Position numbers and translations under genes: made by a program. The notes below the pieces were generated by a model. That model was not told where the DNA came from and ran no database searches. It saw only the letters and a list, made by a program, of their open reading frames with translations. Shown here one piece after another: positions 40,814 to 49,723 of a stretch of 64,000 nucleotides of DNA; position 1 is the first letter of the stretch; each line of letters starts with the position of its first letter. The stretch spans positions 186,001-250,000 of the forward strand of contig NZ_CP104395.1 in assembly GCF_029207735.1 (NCBI RefSeq). The letters are read 5' to 3'. This DNA comes from Candidatus Nanohalococcus occultus. Its GTDB lineage: Archaea > Nanohalarchaeota > Nanosalinia > Nanosalinales > Nanosalinaceae.

Positions 40814-41230
40814 ATGGATAAATTCTGGTTGTTCTGTTTTACACTGCTCGCGGTAGGAATCGGAGCTATAACGATCGCAAACATGGAAACAGCGGAGACG
40901 GTAGAGTTTACGGATCTCGAAACTGAGTGTCAAGTAAGCGAACAGCAGGAAGTCAACCTACGTCTCGCTGATAATAAAGTGGTTTTCGACGGGCATTTCC
41001 CGGAGAACGACTCTGATGCTGAGCTAAGCTATAATTACCGTCAGACAGCTGATGAAATTGTCCTGAATATTAAATCAAAGCCTACAGGGGAAAGAATCGA
41101 TTTCTTCAACGACTGTTATGCCTCGGTTGTCTACAGGGCGCAGACACCGGAGCTTGAACAAGGACCATACAACGTAATAGTAAAACATAATGGAGAAGAT
41201 GCCGGAGAGACAACTCTCCGGGTTAACTAG
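40814..41230 (+). CDS. Small membrane-anchored extracytoplasmic protein
   Basis: A 138-residue protein with one N-terminal helix (LFCFTLLAVGIGAITIA) and an external beta-rich domain with two Cys (TECQVSE, NDCYASV) likely joined as a disulfide. Immunoglobulin-like topology is possible. GTTTAAAA is centred 27 nt before the ATG (40783-40790). The stop abuts the convergent ppsA stop with no gap. No family is recognised. Confidence 0.68.
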   Translation: MDKFWLFCFTLLAVGIGAITIANMETAETVEFTDLETECQVSEQQEVNLRLADNKVVFDGHFPENDSDAELSYNYRQTADEIVLNIKSKPTGERIDFFNDCYASVVYRAQTPELEQGPYNVIVKHNGEDAGETTLRVN

Positions 41231-43747
41231 CTATTTTTCTGTCTCGAGGTCGTAACGGATCTCGCCGTCCCTGTGTTCGACAGTCAACTTGCCTTCCTTG
41301 GCCAACCAGCCGATCGCTTGGTTTATCGAGTCCTTATCGACAGCTTTGTCGGTATAATCAAGCATCTTTCTGGCAGTCATCTTGCCCTGATCTTTCAAGG
41401 CCTCGTAAACGTCTCCTGCTGGCTGCCCGACGGTGTTACTTACAGAGAACTCGATGTTTTCGTTCGAGACCTTCTCTTCTGCGTCAGCTACCTTCAGAAT
41501 TGTCTCAAGTGCTACATCCGGTGAGACCGAGATCGCATCGATGTTCTGATGTACCAGGAAGTCCGCATAACCGTCGTGGGTTGAAGGTGCGTCTCCACAG
41601 ATACCGACGTGAGCGTTGTTCCGGTGAGCCTTGTTGATCAAGGTCTTTATCGATTTTTTGACCGCTGGATCTCGCTCATCGAACAGATCCTTTAGCTTAT
41701 CGCTGTTCCGGTCCACTCCGAGAGTTAGCTGTGTCAGGTCGTTGGTTCCAACGCTGAAACCATCGAAGACTTCCGCGAACTCATCGGCACGGATAATGTT
41801 GGATGGGATTTCCGCCATCGCATAGACATCTATGTCTCCCTGGTCCAGTCCGTACTCTTTCATCTTCGCCCGGACGTTTTTGCCTTCGTCAACTGTTCGG
41901 CAGAAAGGAACCATGACTGTGATGTTATCTAACTCTAGTTCATCGATCACTCTGCGTAAAGCCTCACATTCTAGCTCGAAGGCTTTCTGGAATACTTCAT
42001 CGTAGTACCGGGAGGCACCACGGAATCCAAGCATTGGATTGGCTTCATCCGGCTCGAAATCTGCTCCGCCTTCTAGGTCTGCGTACTCATCGGACTTGAA
42101 ATCAGATAGTCTGATGACAACCTGGTCGGGGTAGAATGCGGCTCCGATCTTTCCGAGTCCGCTTCTAAGAGCTTCCACGTACTCGTCTTCACGTCCATCT
42201 TCGATCAGGGACAGTGGATGCTCTCCGACGTGGCTGGAGATGATGAACTCCTCGCGTGCCAAACCAACTCCGTTTACAGGTAGCTGTGCGATATGGAATG
42301 CCTCGCTTGGCTCTCCGATGTTTACCTGAACGTCTGTTTCCGTCTCCGGGATCTCATCGAGATGATGTTCATCTACGTTGAAATCAAGCTGTCCTTCCCA
42401 GATCTTACCGGTCGAACTCGAACAGTCAACTGTGACTTCCTGTCCGTCTTTCAGCTTCGAGGTTGCGTTTTCTGTTCCGATAACTGCTGGAACTCCCAGC
42501 TCTCTGGAGACAATCGCTGCGTGAGATGTGCGTCCTCCCTTGTTTGTGATGATTGCTCCTGCCTTTTTCATGATCGGCTCCCAGTCCGGATCGGTCATAT
42601 CGGTCACTAAGACCTGATCTTCCTCGAACTGATCGATCTGTTTAGGGGAATCAAGTACGTGTGCCTTGCCCTGTCCGATCTTCGATCCGATCGCAGATCC
42701 TTCAAGCACGACATCTGATTCCTCGTTCAAAGAGTATTCTTCGATTACGTTTTCATCCTTTTCCGCCTGAACGGTTTCCGGTCGGGCCTGTACGATATAC
42801 ATTTCTTTGGTCTGACCGTCGTAAACCCATTCAATATCCATCGGCTTACCGTAGTGATCCTCGATACGTAAAGCGTACTTTGCCAGCTCCTTGACCTGGT
42901 TGTCGGTCACGCAGAACTGTTCTTGCTCGCTTTTCGGAACATCGACTTCCTTGTTGTCGTTTTCCTCCGATTCATCTCTCACGAGCTTGACGGATTTGTC
43001 GCCAACTGACTTTTCAATTATCCCGAGGTTTTCTTTGAAAACCGTAAACTCATCAGGGTTGACCTCTCCCAGTACAACGTACTCTCCTAGTCCATAGGAT
43101 CCGTTGATTGTCACAACGTTTTCGAATCCGCTGTCCGGATCCATTGTAAACATTACTCCGGCCGCACCGATGTCGGAACGTCCCATCTTTTGGACTACGG
43201 CACTCAGTTTAACATCGAAGTGGCTGAATCCTTTGTCCTCTCTGTAGGAAATCGCACGGTTGGTGAAAAGAGAGGCAAAACAGTCTTTTACGCGTTTAAT
43301 TAAATCCTGTTTTCCTTCAACGTTCAGATAGGTTTCCTGCTGACCTGCGAAAGACGCGCCAGGTAAATCCTCGGCTGTAGCGCTTGAACGAACAGCAACC
43401 GCCGGATCCTCGACGCCCAGCTTTTTCTCCAGGTCTTCGTATGATTTTGTGAAGCTTTCACGTAGCTCCTGTGGCATATCGGCTTCCTTGATCAAGGATC
43501 TGATCTGCTCTCCTCGTCTCTGAAGGTCGTTGACGTCGTCAGTATCTAGACCGTCAAGTAGCCGTTCAATTTTCTCTCTTAGATCGGTTTCATGGATGAA
43601 GGTATCGTATGCGTCCGCGGTGGTCGCAAAGCCCGGTAGTACAGGTACGTCCACCTCGTTCGATAGCTCTCCTAGATTTGCGCTTTTCCCTCCGACTTTT
43701 TCGGTGTCTTTGGCGTTAATTTCGTCAAACCACAGCACGTTTTTCAT
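41231..43747 (-). CDS. ppsA: Phosphoenolpyruvate synthase with C-terminal winged helix
   Basis: An 838-residue pyruvate,water dikinase that makes PEP from pyruvate and ATP, feeding gluconeogenesis. Order: N-terminal ATP-grasp domain (GGKSANLGEL, VAVRSSATAEDLPGASFAGQ), swivelling phosphohistidine domain (GGRTSHAAIVSREL, His near residue 410), and the C-terminal PEP/pyruvate barrel (PNSNIIRADEFAE-like PSNIIRADEFAE, GTNDLTQLTLGVDRNS, GICGDAPSTH). The last 65 residues (VGQPAGDVYEALKDQGKMT..., AIGWLAKEGKL) match a DUF2582-type winged helix, an addition absent from E. coli PpsA. TATA-like CTTTATATG is 27 nt upstream. Confidence 0.94.
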   Translation of the reverse strand: MKNVLWFDEINAKDTEKVGGKSANLGELSNEVDVPVLPGFATTADAYDTFIHETDLREKIERLLDGLDTDDVNDLQRRGEQIRSLIKEADMPQELRESFTKSYEDLEKKLGVEDPAVAVRSSATAEDLPGASFAGQQETYLNVEGKQDLIKRVKDCFASLFTNRAISYREDKGFSHFDVKLSAVVQKMGRSDIGAAGVMFTMDPDSGFENVVTINGSYGLGEYVVLGEVNPDEFTVFKENLGIIEKSVGDKSVKLVRDESEENDNKEVDVPKSEQEQFCVTDNQVKELAKYALRIEDHYGKPMDIEWVYDGQTKEMYIVQARPETVQAEKDENVIEEYSLNEESDVVLEGSAIGSKIGQGKAHVLDSPKQIDQFEEDQVLVTDMTDPDWEPIMKKAGAIITNKGGRTSHAAIVSRELGVPAVIGTENATSKLKDGQEVTVDCSSSTGKIWEGQLDFNVDEHHLDEIPETETDVQVNIGEPSEAFHIAQLPVNGVGLAREEFIISSHVGEHPLSLIEDGREDEYVEALRSGLGKIGAAFYPDQVVIRLSDFKSDEYADLEGGADFEPDEANPMLGFRGASRYYDEVFQKAFELECEALRRVIDELELDNITVMVPFCRTVDEGKNVRAKMKEYGLDQGDIDVYAMAEIPSNIIRADEFAEVFDGFSVGTNDLTQLTLGVDRNSDKLKDLFDERDPAVKKSIKTLINKAHRNNAHVGICGDAPSTHDGYADFLVHQNIDAISVSPDVALETILKVADAEEKVSNENIEFSVSNTVGQPAGDVYEALKDQGKMTARKMLDYTDKAVDKDSINQAIGWLAKEGKLTVEHRDGEIRYDLETEK

Positions 43748-43769
43748 GTAAAAAAATCGGGATTGCCGC

Positions 43770-43778
43770 CATATAAAG
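43770..43778 (-). promoter_or_regulatory. TATA-like element for ppsA
   Basis: The minus strand reads CTTTATATG, centred 27 nt before the ppsA ATG at 43747. Confidence 0.5.
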
Positions 43779-43819
43779 AGGATGTTGCCACGGACTCGTT
43801 AAACCCTGGCTCTGGAAGC

Positions 43820-43828
43820 TGTTTTAAT
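43820..43828 (+). promoter_or_regulatory. TATA-like element for the pilin-like operon
   Basis: GTTTTAATC is centred 26 nt before the GTG at 43850. It supports that GTG as a leaderless start. Confidence 0.45.
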
Positions 43829-43849
43829 CCATCAAAAGTAAATCTAGAC

Positions 43850-44269
43850 GTGGCCAACAAACGAAAAGCTCAGGCAGCCATCGAGTACTTAATGGTCTTC
43901 GGAACAGCGCTTTTACTGTCCACTCCGTTCGTGATCAAGGCTCAGCAATCGGTCGTAGATATACAGACAGGATCTGAGCTTCTCGAGGCCCGGAACACGC
44001 TCAACCAGATGGAATCAGCCGCACAGACAGTCAACGCGGCAGGAGAGCCGGCAAGAAGAACGTTTACGGTTAGAATCCCTGACTCGGTTGAGAGAACGGA
44101 AATAGATAATAATTACATACAGATGGGAGTAAACACCTCACAGTCTTACGTCGGGCTGTCCAGAACCTTCGAGTTCAACGTCACCGGAAATATACCGCAG
44201 CGCGGCGGAAACTATCTTGTCTCGGCTTCAGCGGTTGATGGTGCGGTTGATTTCGAGGTGGTTGGATGA
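43850..44269 (+). CDS. Type IV pilin-like protein with class III signal peptide
   Basis: A 139-residue protein starting with GTG: MANKRKAQAAIEYLMVFGTALLL shows the class III signal (basic leader, then Q-A-A-I-E-Y-L and a hydrophobic stretch; residues written in two parts, MANKRK and AQAAIEYLMVFG). Prepilin peptidase should cut before AQAAIE. The rest is a beta-rich head with N-glycosylation sites. It opens a five-gene operon in which each gene overlaps the next (4, 29, 10 and 8 nt). An upstream in-frame ATG would hide the signal peptide and was rejected. Confidence 0.82.
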   Translation: MANKRKAQAAIEYLMVFGTALLLSTPFVIKAQQSVVDIQTGSELLEARNTLNQMESAAQTVNAAGEPARRTFTVRIPDSVERTEIDNNYIQMGVNTSQSYVGLSRTFEFNVTGNIPQRGGNYLVSASAVDGAVDFEVVG

Positions 44270-44661
44270 AGGCACAGAGTTCGATAGAGTTTCTTTCACT
44301 TGTCTCAATGTCGGCGCTTTTACTTGCCGCACTGCACGGCTTCGTATCCGCTAAACAAGCCCAGTTAGTACAGACAGAAGAGACTCGTACAGCCGAACAG
44401 GTAGCAGAGAAAACAAGCTTCCAAGTCGAGATGGCGCTTATCCAGGGAAAGGGTTATTCAAGAGTTTTCAACGTACCTAAGGAGATTTCAGGCTCAGAAT
44501 ACAAGGTTAAAACAGGTGAAGGAGAGTCATTTGTCAGCTATGAGGACGAGAACGTGTTTACAGCATCTAGATACCAGGGAGAGTGGATAAATATCTCCAC
44601 AAGTGATTCTACGGTTTTCAAGGTGGTGAACAATGGATCGGTACATATCATCCCACAGTAA
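44266..44661 (+). CDS. Minor pilin-like protein (class III signal peptide)
   Basis: A 131-residue protein beginning MKAQSSIEFLSLVSMSALLL, a class III signal with cleavage expected before AQSSIEF or QSSIEF. The mature part is helical (EETRTAEQVAEKTSFQVEMAL) then beta-rich with sequons NIS and NGS. It overlaps the preceding gene by ATGA and the next by 29 nt. Its small size suggests a minor, possibly priming or tip, pilin (inference). Confidence 0.78.
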   Translation: MKAQSSIEFLSLVSMSALLLAALHGFVSAKQAQLVQTEETRTAEQVAEKTSFQVEMALIQGKGYSRVFNVPKEISGSEYKVKTGEGESFVSYEDENVFTASRYQGEWINISTSDSTVFKVVNNGSVHIIPQ

Positions 44662-45142
44662 AGGACAGACCTTCATGCCGGATTATACGGCCAGCCTTCT
44701 GATATTCGGGGTTTTAATTGCTATATTCCTAACATCCTGGAACGCACTTGTCTCAGTCGATACATCCGGCTCGGAGATGCTACAGACAAGACATACTTCA
44801 ACTTTCCTGGTCTCAACACAGGGATATCCGTCTAACTGGGAGCAAGACGGCGCCAACGTCACAATACCAGGTTTTGCCGAAGAGGATCACGTGCTTTCCG
44901 CTGAAAAACTCAGGGAGTTCAGAGAACACAGTTATGACGAGCAAAAAACGCTCTTACAGGCCCAAGATTTTTGGCTGGAGATAAAAAACAGCTCTCAGGT
45001 GCTTGAACTGGATGGACAGAGACTTGAGTACGGAAGAAGCTATGAGAATGCTTCACAGATCTATCCGGTCCGACGTAACGCGCTTTTGAACAAATCAGGT
45101 GATCTAGTTGATGCCGAACTGGTGTATATCTCATGGGAATGA
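44633..45142 (+). CDS. Minor pilin-like protein
   Basis: A 169-residue protein with a short basic leader, KGQTFMPDYTASLLIFGVLI. This resembles a class III signal but with FMPDYT in place of the usual SxIEYL, so processing is less certain. A single hydrophobic helix is followed by a mixed external domain with sequons (NVT, NSS, NAS, NKS). It overlaps both neighbours in the operon and probably assembles with them. Confidence 0.7.
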   Translation: MDRYISSHSKGQTFMPDYTASLLIFGVLIAIFLTSWNALVSVDTSGSEMLQTRHTSTFLVSTQGYPSNWEQDGANVTIPGFAEEDHVLSAEKLREFREHSYDEQKTLLQAQDFWLEIKNSSQVLELDGQRLEYGRSYENASQIYPVRRNALLNKSGDLVDAELVYISWE

Positions 45143-47028
45143 AGGGTTTTTATTTTTCCTTTGACAGTTTACTGGCTTTAGGTATACTTACTGCGTCATT
45201 GTTGCTGGTAGCACAGTATTCGAACGTTCAAAACACTGGTTTTGAGGCAAACACTGTTGATTACAGAGGTGCGGGAACCGCAGGAAAGGATGCGATGAAA
45301 CTGGGTTCTCAGCAGAGTTTCAGCGCTTTCAATGAAAGCTACCGCCAGGAGCTTGTCGATCAAACAGTTATGGAGGAATCTGATCTTGATCGGACGATAC
45401 TGGATGGTATGACGCTTCTCTGGGCGGCTAGGAACACTTCCTATACGCGTGAGGTTGCTGAAAAATACTTTGATCGGAAGATTCCCGAGAAATACGAGTA
45501 CAGGATACAGGTAAATGAGTCTGGGCGGGGAGATATACTTTACAGGACCTCTGAGATGCCGGACGATGCGGCGGCTGTGGCCTCGATTTCCAGACTGGTC
45601 TCCGGTCACAGGATTGATCGGCCGAGTGAGGGCTTCCAGGCCCGTGCCAGAGCTACGGAGGTCAGGAAAAACACAACTCAGATTGTGTCTCTGCCGGCGA
45701 TGGGTTATGCGAATGAGAACGGGAAACTTGAGATAGACAAGAAGTTCAATATCACCAACCCGGATGAGATCTACAACGCGGTAATGTATCTGAACATAGA
45801 GTACAACGGAGATACAATCGTTGAACAGTTCAAGCTGAATGGCGTTCAGAAAAAGAACGACTACAGTATTATACATGATTATCAGGACGATACTGCGTTG
45901 ATCAAGTTCAATCTGACGGATGCCGTTCAGCCAGGTGAAAACAGCGTATACATACGTTTCAAGGGAGATGCCAGCCAGAGCCAGCCCACCGATCTACAGC
46001 CGGGAGGTATGCTGAGGGTCAAATACCGGAAGGATAAGGTGCGTATACCGGATTCTCGTCTGCGCCATGAACGGATTTACATGGAGAACTTGACGGCTGA
46101 AACACCGGGTAACGGCCAGTCAGGGATTTTCAAGGTTGAAAGTTTCGAGATACCGGAGAACGCTGAGTTCATCAACGCAACTATCAACTTAGAGGCCAGA
46201 GGGCTTGATTCCGGTAACTGTGGTTACGATGGAGGATGGTTCGGACCTTACTATGATTGGGATTTCAAAACGATATTCAACGGACAGACGCTGGAACAAT
46301 CATGTGCTTCCGGCAGCCTTTCCCGGACCTACCAGCTCGATAGCTCAGATGTCAGAAAAGGAACTAACGTTTTCACCGTCTACCTTGAGAGCCTCGGCGA
46401 TACCTTCTGGGGAGGGGAAACCGTCAGCCTGTACTCGGATTACGAATCCGATGATTCCTCGTATATCGATGTTTACTATAACGTATCCGACGAGCAGCTG
46501 CGTTTCGGCCAGATACAGGTCACAGCAGCCGAAGAGATGGGAGGAGGTATAGAGGAGCCGAAAGTCTACAGTAAAGAGTTCGAGTATACTGATCTGGCCT
46601 CAACAGAAGTTTACATCGCTCAGAGATACAGCAACACGGTTCATCTCGAGGTCGATAACGGCTCAGGTTATACAAACATTTTTACTTCGCCTGAGGTCCG
46701 GGCTTCTCCGACAAGACTCACGGTCGATCCCAGCTACTTCAACCTCGAAGGAGAAAACAGGATCAGAATGTACGATTCCGGTCCGGACATCGTCAAGTTC
46801 TACCCGGAGTCAACTTTCAAATGGACTGTCTGGGTTCCTTCACAGGTAGGTTACGGCGAGCTTTACTCGAATCAGTCTGCGGCCGTTCAAGACGCTCAAA
46901 ACCGGCTGGAAGACACGCTAGGTCCTTTTGTCGATGCGACTGGGATTTCGACCTCACAGGTCTCGACCGGCGATCAGCCCTACATCTGGGGGCCGGCAAG
47001 CTTGAAACTGGTGGTCTGGGATGAGTAA
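45133..47028 (+). CDS. Large pilin-operon surface protein
   Basis: A 631-residue protein with N-terminal FYFSFDSLLALGILTASLLLV, a pilin-like hydrophobic start (FSFDSLLALGIL echoes the minor pilins), followed by a large beta-rich exterior with galactose-binding-like (jelly-roll) repeats, for example FNLTDAVQPGENSVYIRFKG and YQLDSSDVRKGTNVFTVYLE. Two or more Cys (SGNCGYDGG, EQSCASG) and several sequons are present. It overlaps neighbours by 10 and 8 nt. A tip adhesin displayed by the pilus is the most natural guess, which matters for an organism that may live attached to a host. Confidence 0.72.
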   Translation: MGMKGFYFSFDSLLALGILTASLLLVAQYSNVQNTGFEANTVDYRGAGTAGKDAMKLGSQQSFSAFNESYRQELVDQTVMEESDLDRTILDGMTLLWAARNTSYTREVAEKYFDRKIPEKYEYRIQVNESGRGDILYRTSEMPDDAAAVASISRLVSGHRIDRPSEGFQARARATEVRKNTTQIVSLPAMGYANENGKLEIDKKFNITNPDEIYNAVMYLNIEYNGDTIVEQFKLNGVQKKNDYSIIHDYQDDTALIKFNLTDAVQPGENSVYIRFKGDASQSQPTDLQPGGMLRVKYRKDKVRIPDSRLRHERIYMENLTAETPGNGQSGIFKVESFEIPENAEFINATINLEARGLDSGNCGYDGGWFGPYYDWDFKTIFNGQTLEQSCASGSLSRTYQLDSSDVRKGTNVFTVYLESLGDTFWGGETVSLYSDYESDDSSYIDVYYNVSDEQLRFGQIQVTAAEEMGGGIEEPKVYSKEFEYTDLASTEVYIAQRYSNTVHLEVDNGSGYTNIFTSPEVRASPTRLTVDPSYFNLEGENRIRMYDSGPDIVKFYPESTFKWTVWVPSQVGYGELYSNQSAAVQDAQNRLEDTLGPFVDATGISTSQVSTGDQPYIWGPASLKLVVWDE

Positions 47029-48211
47029 AGGAATGGTTTACACATCGTTTGCGATGATCGCCTCGGCTTTGATGATCTCGGCTGCCTTCACCTTGGGTTA
47101 CAGTGAGACCCAGAGTTCGGATGCGACACGTATATCCGAGGCCTCGTTTTTCATGGACAGCGTTTTACAGGATATGGACCGCTCGCTTTCAATGGCAACC
47201 AGAAGAGCATTCGCGGCTTCAATAAACTACGTAATTGTAAACAATCAGCCTCTAAGCTCTCCGGAGAAAAATGTCAGCTCGGCGCTGGTAAACGGCACCA
47301 TATCCGGACAGGAACTCGAAAACATGGAAAACGTTTCCATAGAATCCTGGGAGAGTAGAGTGCGGAGCATAGCAAGTGATTCAAGCTACGAGCTTGAGAC
47401 AGAGATCAGGGGTTACGGTATAAACTCTTCAGGGATCCGATCCGAGTCCTACTATGAGGTATTTGCCCGGCTGAAGGATCCTGTAAGTCTAGCACGGTTT
47501 AATCGTACGGAGACGGCTTATACTTCCACGAGTCTCACCGGTCTTGAAGATCCGATGATCACACTCCGATCGAAGGCACGTTATGTCTCAAAGTACGGTA
47601 AGTGTAGTTTCTCCCGACCTTTAGAGAGTATTGAGACCGCAGATATTTACTCTGAGGAATACGGTTATGGGAACGCGGTTGTGAATCCTTCCGATGTCTC
47701 TTCAGTCGCTGATAAGTCTGATAAGGTTCTTGTCGCCTCGGATATAGATGGTTATACGGTCTCGGAGGCTAATAGTTTTGCCGCAGCTGTCTCCGAATCT
47801 GCGAATACTAGTTCCGGTTACTCCGGTGCTTACGCATTTGATATTGGTTCTGTATCCATTGAGGACAATCAGAGTCTGCTTGTCGATGGAGAAACCGTTT
47901 GGCGTACGGATTTCACAGAGATGTTCCGGGAGCCGTGTTACATCGAGGACTCTCATGGTCCGGGTGTTTTGGACCGTATGGAAAACCGTCTTGTCAGTGA
48001 TAGTGGCCGGAACGGCATAGCTACGATGATCGATGTTTCCGAGCTACCTCGTGAATTACGTCGTCAGGAATCGGCTATTCCGTATGTTTACTTCAACAGT
48101 TCGGAGTATGGAGCCGCCCGGCAGATTAAAGGAGTCTCCGATGAGTACAGCTGGTTCTACCTAGATCAGGATCACATCGATGAATGGGGAGTTAACTCGC
48201 TTGTAAAATAA
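47021..48211 (+). CDS. Surface protein ending the pilin-like operon
   Basis: A 396-residue protein with an N-terminal hydrophobic segment (YTSFAMIASALMISAAFTLGY) lacking a clear class III cut site, then a helix-rich stalk and mixed domain with sequons (NVS, NGT, NRT, NTS, NQS) and two Cys (GKCSFSR, EPCYIED). It overlaps the previous gene by 8 nt. It is probably an anchored component of the pilus complex. No family is recognised. Confidence 0.68.
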   Translation: MSKGMVYTSFAMIASALMISAAFTLGYSETQSSDATRISEASFFMDSVLQDMDRSLSMATRRAFAASINYVIVNNQPLSSPEKNVSSALVNGTISGQELENMENVSIESWESRVRSIASDSSYELETEIRGYGINSSGIRSESYYEVFARLKDPVSLARFNRTETAYTSTSLTGLEDPMITLRSKARYVSKYGKCSFSRPLESIETADIYSEEYGYGNAVVNPSDVSSVADKSDKVLVASDIDGYTVSEANSFAAAVSESANTSSGYSGAYAFDIGSVSIEDNQSLLVDGETVWRTDFTEMFREPCYIEDSHGPGVLDRMENRLVSDSGRNGIATMIDVSELPRELRRQESAIPYVYFNSSEYGAARQIKGVSDEYSWFYLDQDHIDEWGVNSLVK

Positions 48212-48226
48212 AAAGAAGAAGAAAGT
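48209..48226 (-). terminator. U-rich tract after the 48249-48704 pilin
   Basis: The minus strand reads CTTTCTTCTTCTTTTTATT about 23 nt after the pilin stop codon, a U-rich archaeal terminator at the convergence with the pilin-like operon. Confidence 0.4.
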
Positions 48227-48248
48227 GTGAGGGATCGACCAGGGGTTT

Positions 48249-48704
48249 TTACTCTACTTCTCCTTGGAGTGTTCCTGATCTGGTGTCGTTGAGACCGTTA
48301 CGTGTGTAATCGATCTCTAGAGTGAAGTCATTACAGCTGTCTGATGCTGTGAAGCTACCTGAGCTGAAGACGACTTCTTCGTTCTGGGACAGTGTATTCG
48401 ATCCAGCTGTTAGCTCTGTATCTCCGAATGTAACGTTGTTGACTGTTACATCTGTGGAGTAAGCGTTAGCTAGTCTGACCTGTACGTTTCCGTCGCTTAC
48501 GGCGTATCCGTTCTCAGCTACTCCGAAATCGTTCTCCTCTGCTACTTGGAGATCCATTGGAACTTCTGAGCTACATTCGCCGGTGTTCTGGTTGACGGTC
48601 ATGAAGATGGCTCCTCCCACGATTGCTACTACAAGAAGCATCCATCCGTATGTCATCAGGTACTCGATCGCTGACTGTCCTTTCCTGTTATGGTTGAATT
48701 TCAT
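48249..48704 (-). CDS. Pilin with class III signal peptide (probable major pilin)
   Basis: A 151-residue protein with a model class III signal: MKFNHNRKGQSAIEYLMTYG followed by hydrophobic WMLLVVAIVGGAIFM; cleavage expected before GQSAIEYL. The head domain is Thr/Ser/Asn-rich with two Cys (GECSSE, DSCNDF) and sequons (NVT, NDT). A Shine-Dalgarno AGGTGA (48715-48720) lies 10 nt before the ATG and a TATA-like element is farther upstream, so it is not leaderless. Its stand-alone layout and signals suggest a major subunit. Confidence 0.85.
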   Translation of the reverse strand: MKFNHNRKGQSAIEYLMTYGWMLLVVAIVGGAIFMTVNQNTGECSSEVPMDLQVAEENDFGVAENGYAVSDGNVQVRLANAYSTDVTVNNVTFGDTELTAGSNTLSQNEEVVFSSGSFTASDSCNDFTLEIDYTRNGLNDTRSGTLQGEVE

Positions 48705-48714
48705 AAGTGGTTTT

Positions 48715-48752
48715 TCACCTACTACAGGCTAATTAACGCGGCTGGTATAAAA
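48715..48752 (-). promoter_or_regulatory. Promoter and Shine-Dalgarno of the pilin gene
   Basis: TTTTTATACC on the minus strand (about 48744-48753) is followed about 25 nt later by AGGTGA (48715-48720), 10 nt before the ATG. This implies a short untranslated leader. Confidence 0.5.
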
Positions 48753-48754
48753 AG

Positions 48755-49723
48755 TCAGGTGAATCCGCCCATTACAGAGGAAAGAGTTCCCTTTATAATA
48801 TAGAACAGCGCCACGGATACACTTACCAGTATCGGCACGTACTTTGCGCCCTCTTTCACGTTCGCATTCTTGATCTCCGACATTATCAGAGAGGCAAAAA
48901 AGTTGATTGTAACTATCGCCATTACAGCAAACGTCTGGAAGAACTCTGTGTTGACCTGTGGTTGCTGGAAGCTTAAGCCTAACTCTCCGACGCTTTTCAT
49001 CTTCGATAGCTCGGTGGTTGACCACATGTTTGCCGTTGTCTCAGACATGTAAACAGAGATTGAGAAAAGCAATGGTGCGCCTACAACCGCAGCCATCATG
49101 ATAAAGATCGTATACATCTGGATGTTTGAGCTGATCTCTTTTCGCAGCTCCATAGAGTTCCGGATGTCGTCAGCGCTTGATTCAAGTAGTTTGGCTGTGT
49201 TTCCTCCACTTTCAATTCCGTCCCGTAGGAGTTTTACTGTCTCGGAGAATAGCTCGGATTTAACGCGGTTTTCAAGATCGTTCAGTGCCTCATCCATTGG
49301 TTTTCCGCCGAACATCTCCATCGCGGTCTGTCTAAGTTCTTCGGCCAACGGTCCGAACTCGTCTCTGGCCGAAAGCAAAAACGCTTTTTCCACGTTCAAA
49401 CCGGATTTGATGTTCGCTGATATCAAGAGCAAGGCGTCCGGTAAGACTTCTTCCATCTCGTCTTTCCGTTTTTCGGCAGCGATCGAGATTATAGTATAAG
49501 GTATCATCGCTGGGATTACAATTATGCTTATTATACCGATAGGAAGCTCGATGTAAAGCGGGTACTGTGCTATTATCAGAGCCATTGTTATGGCGAGCGA
49601 TGTGGCTGCCATTGTGCCTAAAACGATTTCTTCTGTCTGATCTATAGCTGCGTATCGGGCCTCACTTTCCACGCGTTCTTTGTAGAACTCCGGTAGTTTT
49701 TCGTAGACTGCTTTCAGATTCAT
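48755..49723 (-). CDS. TadC-like type II/IV secretion membrane protein (second)
   Basis: A 322-residue polytopic protein with the T2SF (GspF/TadC) domain: DALLLISANIKSGLNVEKAFLLSA, FGPLAEELRQTAMEMFGGKPMDEAL and the ESGGNTAKLLESSADDIR segment, flanked by membrane helices. It forms the inner-membrane platform on which the TadA-type ATPase drives pilus assembly. Its ATG overlaps the stop of the upstream TadC-like gene by one base; the two probably form a heteromeric platform as in other archaeal pilus systems. Confidence 0.9.
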   Translation of the reverse strand: MNLKAVYEKLPEFYKERVESEARYAAIDQTEEIVLGTMAATSLAITMALIIAQYPLYIELPIGIISIIVIPAMIPYTIISIAAEKRKDEMEEVLPDALLLISANIKSGLNVEKAFLLSARDEFGPLAEELRQTAMEMFGGKPMDEALNDLENRVKSELFSETVKLLRDGIESGGNTAKLLESSADDIRNSMELRKEISSNIQMYTIFIMMAAVVGAPLLFSISVYMSETTANMWSTTELSKMKSVGELGLSFQQPQVNTEFFQTFAVMAIVTINFFASLIMSEIKNANVKEGAKYVPILVSVSVALFYIIKGTLSSVMGGFT

